A stretch of DNA of 64,000 nucleotides from positions 124,001-188,000 of the forward strand of contig NZ_MDCO01000009.1 in assembly GCF_001746205.1 (NCBI RefSeq), written 5' to 3'. Both the position numbers and the translations under genes were made by a program. Under the pieces are notes generated by a model that worked only from the letters and a program-made list of their open reading frames with translations, was not told the origin of the DNA and did not search any database. Shown here piece after piece: positions 27,411-36,269 of the stretch (positions within the stretch are counted from its first letter, which is position 1; each line of letters begins with the position of its first letter). This DNA comes from Brachyspira hampsonii. GTDB lineage: Bacteria > Spirochaetota > Brachyspiria > Brachyspirales > Brachyspiraceae.

Positions 27411-28679
27411 ATGGATAGAACTTTATACAGTAATTATATTAATATTCTAAAAGAAGAATTAATACCGGCACTAGGATGCACAGAGCCTATAGCAATAGCT
27501 TTTGCAGGTGCTAAAATCAGGGAAATAATTGGGGATATACCAGAACATATAACCGTAAAATGCAGCGGAAACATTATAAAAAATGTAAAAGGTGTAACTG
27601 TACCAAATTCAGGCGGATTAAAAGGAATAGATACTGCAGCTATTTTGGGATTGATTGGAGGAGATGCAAGTAAAAATCTCGAAGTTTTATCTGCTGTAAA
27701 ACAAGATGATATATATAAAACAAAAGAACTTTTAAATAAAAAATTCTGCACTTGCGAATTAATAGAAGGAGATGAAAACCTGCATATCATAATAGAAGCA
27801 GAATATAAAGATACAAATGCCTTAGTAGAAATAAAAAATTCACATACTAATATTACAAAAATCATAAAAAATGGTGAAAAACTATTAAATTCTGATAATT
27901 CTTCAGATAAAAAAGAAGAAGATATAAGAGAAACTTTAAATATAAAAGATATACTTGCTTTTGCAAATGAAGTTAATATAGATGATATTAAAGATACTAT
28001 AAAAAGACAAATAGAACTTAATTACAGTATAGCTGAAGAAGGTCTGAAAAATGATTACGGTTCTAGTGTAGGAAAAACATTAATGAAATATTACGGAGAT
28101 GATATAAGAAATAAAGCTAAGGCTTACGCTTCCGCAGGATCAGATGCCAGAATGGGAGGCTGTTCCATGCCTGTAGTTACCAATTCAGGAAGCGGAAATC
28201 AGGGTATAACAGTATCTGTTCCTGTAATAAAATATGCTGAATATATGAAAGTATCTGAAGAAAAACTATACAGAGCTTTAGTGCTTTCAAATTTAATAGC
28301 TATACTTCAAAAAAAACATATAGGAAAATTATCGGCATTCTGCGGGGTTGTATGTGCTGCTACGGGTTCTGCCTCTGCAATAGCATATTTGCATGACTGT
28401 GATTATAATATTATTTGCAATACAATAACAAATGCATTATGTACAATAGGGGGTATGGTTTGCGATGGGGCTAAATCTTCATGTGCTTCAAAAATTGCTG
28501 AAGCTGTTGACTGCGGTATATTAGCTTTCAATTTAGCTAGAGACGGAAAAGTATTTAAAGCCGGAGATGGGCTTGTAAAAAATGATATAGAAGCAACTAT
28601 TGATAGTATAGGAAGAATGGCTAAAGAAGGTATGAAAGGTACTGATATAGAAATACTTAATATAATGATAGATAATTAA
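27411..28679 (+). CDS. cyuA: UPF0597 / L-cysteine desulfidase-type protein
   Basis: 422 residues. The start of the conserved region (GCTEPIAIAFAGAK, about residues 22-35) carries the family's Cys, and further cysteines at GGMVCDGAKSSCASK and CGVVCAATGSAS are arranged as for a Fe-S cluster, as in serine dehydratase alpha-like enzymes. Members of this family (YhaM/CyuA) break down L-cysteine to sulfide, pyruvate and ammonia; a few are annotated as serine dehydratases. It is cytoplasmic and probably oxygen-sensitive, which fits an anaerobe. It has its own promoter and stands between galK and a gap of 240 bp. Confidence 0.82.
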   Translation: MDRTLYSNYINILKEELIPALGCTEPIAIAFAGAKIREIIGDIPEHITVKCSGNIIKNVKGVTVPNSGGLKGIDTAAILGLIGGDASKNLEVLSAVKQDDIYKTKELLNKKFCTCELIEGDENLHIIIEAEYKDTNALVEIKNSHTNITKIIKNGEKLLNSDNSSDKKEEDIRETLNIKDILAFANEVNIDDIKDTIKRQIELNYSIAEEGLKNDYGSSVGKTLMKYYGDDIRNKAKAYASAGSDARMGGCSMPVVTNSGSGNQGITVSVPVIKYAEYMKVSEEKLYRALVLSNLIAILQKKHIGKLSAFCGVVCAATGSASAIAYLHDCDYNIICNTITNALCTIGGMVCDGAKSSCASKIAEAVDCGILAFNLARDGKVFKAGDGLVKNDIEATIDSIGRMAKEGMKGTDIEILNIMIDN

Positions 28680-28832
28680 ATAATATATAACCATTTCTAA
28701 ATCATAGAATTTAATATAATTCTTAAATATTATTGTGATTAAATATAATTTTTTACTAAATACTTTTTAATAAAAATAAATAACAGCAATATTTTTAATA
28801 CTAGATTTATTTTTAAAAAATTGTATAATCTA

Positions 28833-28860
28833 TTGTAAAGATTTTTCGATATATTATGAT
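28833..28860 (+). promoter_or_regulatory. candidate promoter for the 28.9 kb gene run
   Basis: TTGTAA (28833-28838), 16-bp spacer, TATGAT (28855-28860). The start codon at 28922 follows a strong GGGAGG. Confidence 0.5.
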
Positions 28861-28921
28861 AACAAATAACTTATAATAATTTTTACATACTAAAGTAATA
28901 CTTTTCATAAGGGAGGTTTTA

Positions 28922-29764
28922 ATGGCAAGTTTAAGCGATAAAGAAATTAATGCAACTTTAACAAAAATAAGAACTGAATATGAACAAGGTGCTGAAAAAT
29001 ATGGTAATAAAATATATAATGTAAATAGTTTTAATGACAGATACAGAGAAGCATTGCAAAATAGACAAGATTTATCAAATTTTTTAATTGTTGAAATAAA
29101 AATTTTAGAGGATATAAAAACTACTTTAAGAGACAGAGAATTAGAGCGTCAGAGAAGAAAAGCGGAAGAAGAAAAAGCTAAAGAAAATTCTTTTATGAAT
29201 AAAGTAGATAATATGATAGAAAAATTTAAAAGTGCTACAGAAAAATATCCTTTAGAAGACATACATCCTAAAGCAGATCAGGAAATTTGCCATTTATATG
29301 GAGCTTTCAAAGAATTGTATAATTGTTTTTCTGTTATTAGATATTTTTCATGCGGACCTGCAAGTGATTATGTTGTAGAAACTGCTATAAAAGATTATGA
29401 TAATCAATTCCAAAAATTTATAATTCCTGTTGGAGAAAGTAAAGTACCTCAAATATTTGCTGACTATGTTTTTGCTCTAAATAAAAAAGAGAACTCAAGC
29501 AGGGCAGAACAATTCATACTTAAAGAATCAGGTTTCTTTCTTCATGCATTCATTGAAAAAATGAACAACATAAAACCATTAGCTCTTAAAGCAAGTAATG
29601 ATGGAGAAATAGTTCTCCCTGATTATTTAAATGTACAATCACCTAGAGTATATAATTTTTTCAAAGGAAAAACTAAAGAAGAAATGTATGATGCAACTAT
29701 AGCTTATGCCAATGCTATGATAAACGATTTCAGACTGCAAAGTTTCAAAAAAGATGGACGTTAA
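28922..29764 (+). CDS. hypothetical helical protein
   Basis: 280 residues, cytoplasmic in appearance. An Arg/Glu-rich coiled-coil segment lies at about residues 65-95 (RDRELERQRRKAEEEK). The remainder is helical, with scattered aromatic residues, and I recognise no motif. The ribosome binding site is strong (GGGAGG). The next gene starts 11 bases before its stop codon, so the two are coupled; the run continues to the sigma-factor genes. Function unknown. Confidence 0.65.
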   Translation: MASLSDKEINATLTKIRTEYEQGAEKYGNKIYNVNSFNDRYREALQNRQDLSNFLIVEIKILEDIKTTLRDRELERQRRKAEEEKAKENSFMNKVDNMIEKFKSATEKYPLEDIHPKADQEICHLYGAFKELYNCFSVIRYFSCGPASDYVVETAIKDYDNQFQKFIIPVGESKVPQIFADYVFALNKKENSSRAEQFILKESGFFLHAFIEKMNNIKPLALKASNDGEIVLPDYLNVQSPRVYNFFKGKTKEEMYDATIAYANAMINDFRLQSFKKDGR

Positions 29765-30671
29765 TAAGTTAATTTTTATACTTTTTTCTTTAATTGTATT
29801 AATTACATTATCATTATATTCTCAGACAAATGATGTATTTCAATATGATAGGAAAAATTTATCTAATGCATACAGATATTATAATGCCAAAAATTATAAA
29901 AAAGCTGCTGAATTATTTGAATATGAAATAGAATACTCTCCTATTCTTAAAATAGAATATTTTGAAAATTTAGCTAATTCTTACATGAATCTAAAAGATT
30001 ATGCCAATATGCTTAGAGCAGCAAGAAGCGGTATAATAGTAAATAGTTTTTCATCTAAACTGCATTTCCAAAAAGGATATGCTCTTTATAAATTAGGAGA
30101 TACAAACAAGGCCATAGATTCTATAAGATATTCTATAAGTTTAAAACCTAATGATGCTTACATGAATAATTTTCTTGGTCTTTTATATCTATATGTAGAA
30201 GATTATAAACAGGCTGAATCTTCATTTTTAAAAGCTACAGTTTACAGTCCGAATAATGTAGTATATATGGTAAATCTCGCAGCTACTTATGAGAGAGATA
30301 AAAATTTTAGTTCAGCTCTTAATACTTATCAGGAAGCATATAAAATAAATCCTAACTACAGAGGATTAAAAGATTCAATAGATAGAAATAAAAACATATT
30401 AGCTAGAATATCAGAAAATACAAATGATATCTCTAATTTATTGGAAGAAAATAAACCTCTTAATACAAATCAAAATAATACAATAATAACATACGATGAA
30501 GATGTTGAAGTTAAACCAATAGAAATGGATATGATAGAATTGGCAACAAACACTGTAATGACAAATAATATCATCAATACTAATAATAATATAACAAATG
30601 ATACAGCAGTAAATAATGCAGATACCAATATCACAATTTCTCAAACAAATACACAGCAAACTAATAATTAA
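29754..30671 (+). CDS. exported tetratricopeptide-repeat protein
   Basis: 305 residues. An uncleaved or cleavable signal segment covers residues 4-22 (FILFSLIVLITLSLYSQ). TPR units follow: Y-N-A-K-N-Y-K-K-A-A-E-L-F near 42, then N-L-A-N-S-Y-M-N-L-K-D-Y, then Y-A-L-Y-K-L-G-D-T-N-K-A-I-D-S (about 108-125), then N-F-L-G-L-L-Y-L-Y-V-E-D-Y-K-Q-A-E-S-S-F (about 142-165) and one more. The tail (240-305) is Asn/Thr-rich and disordered. It is probably a periplasmic or membrane-anchored scaffold. It overlaps the previous gene by 11 bases. Confidence 0.8.
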   Translation: MDVNKLIFILFSLIVLITLSLYSQTNDVFQYDRKNLSNAYRYYNAKNYKKAAELFEYEIEYSPILKIEYFENLANSYMNLKDYANMLRAARSGIIVNSFSSKLHFQKGYALYKLGDTNKAIDSIRYSISLKPNDAYMNNFLGLLYLYVEDYKQAESSFLKATVYSPNNVVYMVNLAATYERDKNFSSALNTYQEAYKINPNYRGLKDSIDRNKNILARISENTNDISNLLEENKPLNTNQNNTIITYDEDVEVKPIEMDMIELATNTVMTNNIINTNNNITNDTAVNNADTNITISQTNTQQTNN

Positions 30672-30724
30672 TGATATTGATTATATAAAAAATTATTGTA
30701 TCATTATATCGTAAGGATTTATAA

Positions 30725-31189
30725 ATGCATACAATAAAAAATACATTAGAAGAATATTCAGATAGAAAATTATATCAAAATATTAATTTAGCAAATTACA
30801 TAAAAATATCTCAAAAATGGAATGATATTATGGGAGAAGTACTTTCTAAAATATGCTATCCGTCATTTTATAGAAATGCCGTTCTCACTGTAACCATAAC
30901 TGATAGTGTATGGGCTAATGAAATATTTATGAACAGAAACAATATATTCAAAAACATAAAAAAAGAAACTAATATAGAAGTAGTAGAACTGAAAACTAGA
31001 ATTGGGGAAGTTAATAATAAAATAATAGAAAATACGAATTATAAAGATAAAAAAGAAGAAGAAAAAGAATTAACAAAAGAACATAAAGAATGGATAGAAA
31101 ATACTATAAAAGAATCGGGTATAAAAGATGAGAGAATGAAAGAAATATTTGCTAATATATTAAAATACGAGGATAATGATGATAGATGA
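30725..31189 (+). CDS. DUF721/DciA-like protein
   Basis: 154 residues. The N-terminal 95 residues show the DUF721 pattern: a helix with W-x-D-I-M-G-E (about 33-38), then a strand pair around AVLTVTITDSVWANEIF (57-73), and a helix with NNIFKNIKKETN. The family includes DciA, which loads the DnaB helicase in many bacteria. The C-terminal tail is charged and helical. Its 3' end overlaps the next gene by 14 bases. The dnaB gene is not in this window. Confidence 0.75.
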   Translation: MHTIKNTLEEYSDRKLYQNINLANYIKISQKWNDIMGEVLSKICYPSFYRNAVLTVTITDSVWANEIFMNRNNIFKNIKKETNIEVVELKTRIGEVNNKIIENTNYKDKKEEEKELTKEHKEWIENTIKESGIKDERMKEIFANILKYEDNDDR

Positions 31190-32057
31190 TGTATTTATAA
31201 AGAAGCTGATTCTGGAATATAAAGCTGCTAGAAGTATTGAAACTTTAAAAGAAATTAATGAGCATTTGTCCAATTATATTTATAATTATCCTAGAAAAGT
31301 TTTCGGTGTATTTCATGATGATGCTTTAGAATTCTACTCATATTATATAGAGAGAATAGACAATATAATAATAAAATATAATGAAACAGATGCCAAATTT
31401 ATAACTTGGTTTACATATACATTAAGAAGCCATTATTTAAATTTCTTGGATCATAAAAAAAGAAAAGATAAATACAAAAAACAAGAAATATCAATAGATG
31501 CTCCATTATGCGGCAAAGAGGCATTAACATTGCATGATGTACTCTATGATAGTAAATCCTATGTTATAAATGAGTATACTAAGGATTATAATGAAAGCAA
31601 TATTGAAAAACTCTCACTTAATATGTTTAATTATATAGAAAAAGAATTCAGCAAGAGAGATTCAATAGCATTTTTTATACATAATTTAGAGTTATTTATA
31701 AATCTAATAATACAGCCTCTAATGAAATATTTTAATATAAATTATGAAGAAGCATATTCTATAATAGAAAAAGCAAGAGCAACATATATAAAGAAATATA
31801 ATGAAATAATAAAGCAGCAGGATAAAATAGCAAAAATAAATGCACAAATAGAAATCAATAATAAAAGAGGACTTTTCACTGTACATTTAGCAAGCAAAAA
31901 ACAAAATTATATTAAGAAACTGCATTCTATAAAAATAAATGTACCTTATGAGTTTATAGCAAAACTTTTAAATATTACAAACAATGCAGTTACAAAGATT
32001 ATAAATAAAATAAAAACTAGTTTAAAAGAGCATTTTAATAATTTATCGGACTTATAA
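31176..32057 (+). CDS. sigma-70-family-like transcription factor
   Basis: 293 residues. A region 2-like core at about 60-110 (DNIIIKYNETDAKFITWFT, then YTLRSHYLNFLDHKKRKDK) matches the core-binding and -10 recognition helices of sigma-70 proteins. A C-terminal helix-turn-helix (about 240-285, IAKLLNITNNAVTKIINKIKTSL) matches region 4. Between them is an unusually long helical linker, so it is an atypical alternative sigma factor. It overlaps the DciA-like gene by 14 bases, and the next gene starts two bases after its stop; this suggests a regulated operon. Confidence 0.7.
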   Translation: MMIDDVFIKKLILEYKAARSIETLKEINEHLSNYIYNYPRKVFGVFHDDALEFYSYYIERIDNIIIKYNETDAKFITWFTYTLRSHYLNFLDHKKRKDKYKKQEISIDAPLCGKEALTLHDVLYDSKSYVINEYTKDYNESNIEKLSLNMFNYIEKEFSKRDSIAFFIHNLELFINLIIQPLMKYFNINYEEAYSIIEKARATYIKKYNEIIKQQDKIAKINAQIEINNKRGLFTVHLASKKQNYIKKLHSIKINVPYEFIAKLLNITNNAVTKIINKIKTSLKEHFNNLSDL

Positions 32058-32058
32058 T

Positions 32059-32559
32059 ATGAGCAAATATAATTACACAAAAGAAGAAATTATAAACTAT
32101 GTTAATGGAATTAAAGTATCTGATGACTTTCTAAAAGAGCTTGAATTGAATGCTGACTTACAAAGAGAAGTAAGCTCTCTAAGAAATGATTTATTTCTTA
32201 TGGAAAATATAGAAGATTCTGATATGCTTAAAGAAGTTAAAATAAAGCCAATCATTAATATAAAAGACAGCATAATTGATTATATGCTTTATTTCAGCAA
32301 ATTGACTCCATTGTCTTCAAGAGGAGAAGAAGATAGTAAAATCAAAGATATTTATGTTTATAAAAATATAGAAATATATAAAAGCAATAATCAATATTAT
32401 ATCAATATAAGCAATATAAAAAATTGGTGCGTAATGGAATACAATGGAGAAAAAATAGTTAATATATTCGGACAAAAAGATAATTATTCTTCAAGTTTAA
32501 AAAATGGAAGTTATAACATAAAAGTTGATGATGCGGAAGTTTCAATAAATATAGAATAA
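32059..32559 (+). CDS. candidate partner (anti-sigma-like) of the sigma factor
   Basis: 166 residues. The N-terminus (MSKYNYTKEEIINYVNG then a helix with LKELELNADLQREVSSLRNDL, up to residue 50) resembles in pattern the short cytoplasmic sigma-binding segment of anti-sigma proteins, but no HxxxCxxC zinc motif is present. The remainder is beta-rich with no membrane helix. It starts one base after the stop of the sigma-like gene, a classic arrangement for a sigma/anti-sigma pair. The role is inferred mainly from position. Confidence 0.5.
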   Translation: MSKYNYTKEEIINYVNGIKVSDDFLKELELNADLQREVSSLRNDLFLMENIEDSDMLKEVKIKPIINIKDSIIDYMLYFSKLTPLSSRGEEDSKIKDIYVYKNIEIYKSNNQYYINISNIKNWCVMEYNGEKIVNIFGQKDNYSSSLKNGSYNIKVDDAEVSINIE

Positions 32560-32588
32560 AATTATAAAATAGGAAAATATTTTTAATT

Positions 32589-33146
32589 ATGCAGACAATA
32601 TGCAAATGGGCTAAAAGCGAAATAGAGATTAAATACCATAATGAAGAATGGTGCCGAATATGCCATGATGAAAGAAAATTATTTGAAATGCTGATACTAG
32701 AAAATATGCAGGCAGGTCTTAGCTGGAGATGCATATTAGAAAAAAGAGAAAATATGAGAAAAGCATTTGATAATTTTGATTACAAAAAAATATCTAAATA
32801 TGATGAAAAAAAAATAGAAGAGCTTTTAAATAATAAAGGGATAATAAGGAATAAAAGAAAAATTAATGCTCTTATAACAAATGCAAATAAATTTATAGAA
32901 GTACAAAAAGAATATGGAAGTTTCGACAAATATATATGGTCTTTTACTAATGGAAAACAAATAAACAATAAATTATGCGATGAAGATCCGCTCCCAGCAA
33001 AAAATGAATTATCAGATATTATAAGCAAAGATATGATAAAGAAAGGATTTAAATTTGCAGGAAGCATTATTATATACAGTTATTTAGAAGCTATAGGGAT
33101 AATAAATGATCATTGTGTAAACTGTGATTTTTACAAAAAAACTTGA
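32589..33146 (+). CDS. tag: DNA-3-methyladenine glycosylase I
   Basis: 185 residues, the full length of Tag. It removes 3-methyladenine from alkylated DNA. Visible features: the N-terminal Cys/Trp (CKWAKS), the YHxxEW segment (19-25, here ending in Cys instead of the usual Gly), FEMLILENMQAGLSW, and the C-terminal zinc ligands in NDHCVNC. All four expected zinc-binding residues (Cys, His, His, Cys) can be placed. Starts 29 bp after the previous gene and probably ends the transcription unit. Confidence 0.9.
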   Translation: MQTICKWAKSEIEIKYHNEEWCRICHDERKLFEMLILENMQAGLSWRCILEKRENMRKAFDNFDYKKISKYDEKKIEELLNNKGIIRNKRKINALITNANKFIEVQKEYGSFDKYIWSFTNGKQINNKLCDEDPLPAKNELSDIISKDMIKKGFKFAGSIIIYSYLEAIGIINDHCVNCDFYKKT

Positions 33147-33235
33147 TATGGTGAATAAAAAATAAAAACTGAATATTGACTAATAATAATAATGAATTAG
33201 AATAAAATAATATAACTGTTATACGGATAAAATAT

Positions 33236-34420
33236 ATGCACAAATATAATACAGCACATTTTAAAAAATCAACTATAATTTATATTAAAGATCAAATACC
33301 AAAAGATGTCTTTTACATAATAACAAAGGGAAAAGCTATATCTTATGGTACTTTTAACTATAATGTGGAGTTTAATCAAGGAGATATTTTAGGGTTAGTA
33401 AATATTTTATTAAATGAACCTTATTTCTTTAATGTAAAAGCTATGGAAGATGTGGAGGCTATAGAAGTAGACATAACAGAAGTAATTAAAACAAAAAATG
33501 AAGAGTTAATGGTAAAAATAGCTGCAAATTTAGATGCTTCATTTGAAACTTGGCTTGGAAGATATTATATGCTGCTTTCAGAAAATAAAGAAATAGCTAG
33601 GATAAGAACTAAAGAAGAAATAATGAATATGGCAGATATTTACAACAAAAATGAATTTAAACAGGTAGCATATAAACTTTATAATGAATATATGAAGCTA
33701 TTCCCAGATAATGCTGATGATGTAAAAGATAAATTATCAGAAATAACTCCTATAGAAGAGCCTCAAAAAAATGATGATAATATATATTATTATAAAAAAG
33801 GATATTGTTTATATACTGAATTAGAATATACTAATACCTTGTATATTATAAAATCTGGGGTAATTGGAATATACAATATAATAAACTCTAAGCAAATGAC
33901 AAGAGCCATTTATTCAAAAAACAGTATGATAGACGGATACAAGCCCGTTTTGCAGTATCTTCCTCTTTCAACTTGTGCCGTTGCTTTAGAAGACACTGCT
34001 ATAAAAAAAGTAACAAGAAATGAATTAATAAATATATCAGAACAGGATCCTGAACTTAATCTTTATTATATAAAAATGGTAAGCATAAAGATAAGAAATA
34101 CAATATTAAAGTTAATGGTTCTTAGCGTAGATGATTTACTATCAAAACTGCTTATAACGCTTTATTATATGTTAAAAACAGAAATATTACCTGAAGATGT
34201 TAATTCTATAAATTTGTTATATACATTAAATGATATAAAAACTTTAACTGATATAAAAGATGTAAAACTTATAGAAAGAGAATTAAACAGAGTAAGAGGC
34301 GTATCAGTAGGCTCAGACGGATATATTAATATAACAGATATAAAAAGTCTTATAATAGAATACAGAAACTGTATTAACAGACTAAGCAATACTCATCATC
34401 ATAGTATGATGTATTTTTAA
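33236..34420 (+). CDS. protein with two cyclic-nucleotide-binding-like domains
   Basis: 394 residues. Two cupin-like cNMP-binding-type modules are visible, at about 1-100 (VFYIITKGKAIS, then FNQGDILGLVNILLNEPY) and about 180-275 (YYYKKGYCLYTELEYTNTLYIIKSGVIGIYNI). Neither has the classical phosphate-binding R-x-A in a clear form. The C-terminal 100 residues are helical, with no obvious HTH that I can confirm. It may be a Crp-like sensor or a non-DNA-binding cNMP protein. It stands alone before a 220-bp gap. Confidence 0.7.
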   Translation: MHKYNTAHFKKSTIIYIKDQIPKDVFYIITKGKAISYGTFNYNVEFNQGDILGLVNILLNEPYFFNVKAMEDVEAIEVDITEVIKTKNEELMVKIAANLDASFETWLGRYYMLLSENKEIARIRTKEEIMNMADIYNKNEFKQVAYKLYNEYMKLFPDNADDVKDKLSEITPIEEPQKNDDNIYYYKKGYCLYTELEYTNTLYIIKSGVIGIYNIINSKQMTRAIYSKNSMIDGYKPVLQYLPLSTCAVALEDTAIKKVTRNELINISEQDPELNLYYIKMVSIKIRNTILKLMVLSVDDLLSKLLITLYYMLKTEILPEDVNSINLLYTLNDIKTLTDIKDVKLIERELNRVRGVSVGSDGYINITDIKSLIIEYRNCINRLSNTHHHSMMYF

Positions 34421-34582
34421 TGTATATTAATAAATTTACGGCTTTATATTAGCTATTAAATTTATTTAAACAAATTATTGTATTTGCTCTATAAAATTAA
34501 TATTTAAGCAATATATGATAATCTTTAATATAGAATGCCTAACTAAATATCAATAAAAATTATAAAATAAAAAGCAAAATAT

Positions 34583-34611
34583 TTTACTTTTATATGCAGT
34601 TGTTTTATAAT
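34583..34611 (+). promoter_or_regulatory. promoter of the phosphohexomutase gene
   Basis: TTTACT (34583-34588), 17-bp spacer, TATAAT (34606-34611), 30 bp before the start codon, which has CAGGAG ahead of it. Confidence 0.7.
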
Positions 34612-34640
34612 ATATCAATATAATTTTTCAGGAGTTTTAA

Positions 34641-36062
34641 ATGCCTACTTTAAAAACAAGCATATCAGGAATAAGAGGAATAATAGGAGACGGCTTAGAT
34701 ATAAGAGCTGTAGTGGATTATACAGCTGCATTTGCATGTCTTTTTCCAAAAAAAGCTAAAGTTTTAGTTGCAAGAGATACAAGGATAACAGGAGAATCTA
34801 TATTAAATGCTGTTGCTTCAACTTTAATGGCATCAGGTATAAATGTAATAGATATAGGTATAACTCCAACCCCAACAGCCTTATATATGGTGGAAAAACT
34901 TAAAATACATGGCGGTATAATGATATCTGCAAGCCATAATCCTATAGAATGGAATGCATTAAAACTTATAGGTAAAGGCGGACATTTTTTAGATGAAAAA
35001 GCAGTTAATGAACTTATGAAACTTTATGATAAAAAGTCATCAAGATTTGTTAAGGCACTTGAAACAGGTACTTATGAAAAAATAGATAATGCTATAGAAG
35101 AACATATCAAAAGAATATTAAGATGGATAGATGCCGAAAAGATAAAAAATGCCAATTTTAAAGTTGCATGCGATTATGTTAATGGAACGGGTTTATTTGC
35201 AACTCCTCCCCTGCTTAAAGCATTGGGAGTTAAAGAAATTTCCATCAATAAAGAACATACAGGAAAATTTGCCCATATTGCAGAACCTTCTGCTGCTAGT
35301 ATGAAAAGTTTATCTGATTTAGTTAAGAAGAATAAAGTTAATATAGGATTTACTCAAGACCCTGATGCTGACAGACTTGCATTAGTTCTTGATGACGGTA
35401 CTATAATAAGCGAAGAATATACTTTAGCTCTATGTGCTAAATATTTATGGCTTGTAGGCAAGGGAAATGCTGCTGTAAACTTATCTACTTCAAGAATGAT
35501 AGATGATTTGGCTAAAGAAAAAGGATATTCTGTAGATAGAACAAAAATAGGAGAAATTAATGTTTCTTCACATGTTGTAAAAAATAAATTATACTTTGGA
35601 GGCGAAGGAAACGGAGGTATAATAGTTCCGGCTGTTACTCCGGGAAGAGATTCACTTTTGGGTATAGCATTAATATTGGAATTAATGGCAAAAACAGGTA
35701 AAACTATTAGTGAACTTGTAAATGAAATACCAAAATATGAGATAGTTAAAGAAAAATTGGAAGTTTCAAAAATAGATGAAGATAAATTCTTAAAACAAAT
35801 TAAAGAAGAGTACCCTAAAGCTAAAATAACATCTATTGACGGTATAAAAATAGATTTGGAAGAAGGCTGGCTCCATGTCCGTTCATCAAATACAGAACCT
35901 ATAGTAAGAATTATCGCTGAAGCTAAAAGCAAAAAAGAAGCTAAAGATTTAATTACTGCCGCTATGAATATGATAAAAGGAGTAAAGCCTTCTGTAAAAC
36001 CTACAAAAGAAACAAAATCAAAAGAATCTAAAAAAGAGGTTAACAAAAAAACTAAAAAATAA
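34641..36062 (+). CDS. alpha-D-phosphohexomutase (phosphoglucosamine/phosphomannomutase family)
   Basis: 473 residues. The catalytic serine lies in SASHNP (about 97-102), the metal loop is DPDADR (240-245), the sugar-binding loop is GGEGNGG (about 322-328), and the phosphate-binding RSSNTEP (about 418-424) is present. The metal loop is of the DxDADR type seen in phosphomannomutase/phosphoglucomutase and archaeal-type GlmM, not the DGDGDR of classical bacterial GlmM. The substrate (glucose, mannose or glucosamine phosphate) is therefore not certain. A Lys/Thr-rich tail (about 450-473) is unusual. It has its own promoter and terminator. Confidence 0.85.
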   Translation: MPTLKTSISGIRGIIGDGLDIRAVVDYTAAFACLFPKKAKVLVARDTRITGESILNAVASTLMASGINVIDIGITPTPTALYMVEKLKIHGGIMISASHNPIEWNALKLIGKGGHFLDEKAVNELMKLYDKKSSRFVKALETGTYEKIDNAIEEHIKRILRWIDAEKIKNANFKVACDYVNGTGLFATPPLLKALGVKEISINKEHTGKFAHIAEPSAASMKSLSDLVKKNKVNIGFTQDPDADRLALVLDDGTIISEEYTLALCAKYLWLVGKGNAAVNLSTSRMIDDLAKEKGYSVDRTKIGEINVSSHVVKNKLYFGGEGNGGIIVPAVTPGRDSLLGIALILELMAKTGKTISELVNEIPKYEIVKEKLEVSKIDEDKFLKQIKEEYPKAKITSIDGIKIDLEEGWLHVRSSNTEPIVRIIAEAKSKKEAKDLITAAMNMIKGVKPSVKPTKETKSKESKKEVNKKTKK

Positions 36063-36080
36063 TATTATTAATAAATATAA

Positions 36081-36116
36081 AAAACTTTGGAAAATTATAA
36101 TTCCAAAGTTTTTTTA
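36081..36116 (+). terminator. phosphohexomutase gene terminator
   Basis: Stem AAAACTTTGG with TTCCAAAGTT, followed by a run of T residues. Confidence 0.9.
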
Positions 36117-36121
36117 TACTT

Positions 36122-36145
36122 CGACTTTTAAACCAAAAAAGTCGA
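36122..36145. other. second small hairpin before fabG
   Basis: CGACTTTT(36122-36129)...AAAAGTCG inverted repeat just upstream of the fabG promoter and right after the preceding terminator. It might be a regulator site or a second, weaker terminator; it has no T-run of its own. Confidence 0.4.
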
Positions 36146-36169
36146 AAATTTTAAAATGATATTTTTCGC

Positions 36170-36198
36170 TTGACAAATTCAATATATTTTGTTTTAAT
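36170..36198 (+). promoter_or_regulatory. fab cluster promoter
   Basis: TTGACA (36170-36175), 17-bp spacer, TTTAAT (36193-36198). It lies between the phosphohexomutase gene and fabG, about 72 bp ahead of the preferred fabG start. Confidence 0.8.
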
Positions 36199-36269
36199 AT
36201 AACATATATTTGAATAATAAATTTTTTTGTCAAATATCTATATCTTTATATGCTTCAAAAAGGGTAAAT

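Noticed and set aside
27434-27865. Minus-strand frame of 143 residues opposite the cysteine desulfidase gene
   Set aside because: It lies wholly inside a well-supported gene on the other strand, has no ribosome binding site and its Ser/Phe-rich composition is what the antisense of an A-rich gene gives.
35354-36046. Minus-strand frame of 230 residues opposite the phosphohexomutase gene
   Set aside because: Antisense shadow of the phosphohexomutase gene; low-complexity Ser/Ile/Leu composition and no independent start signal.
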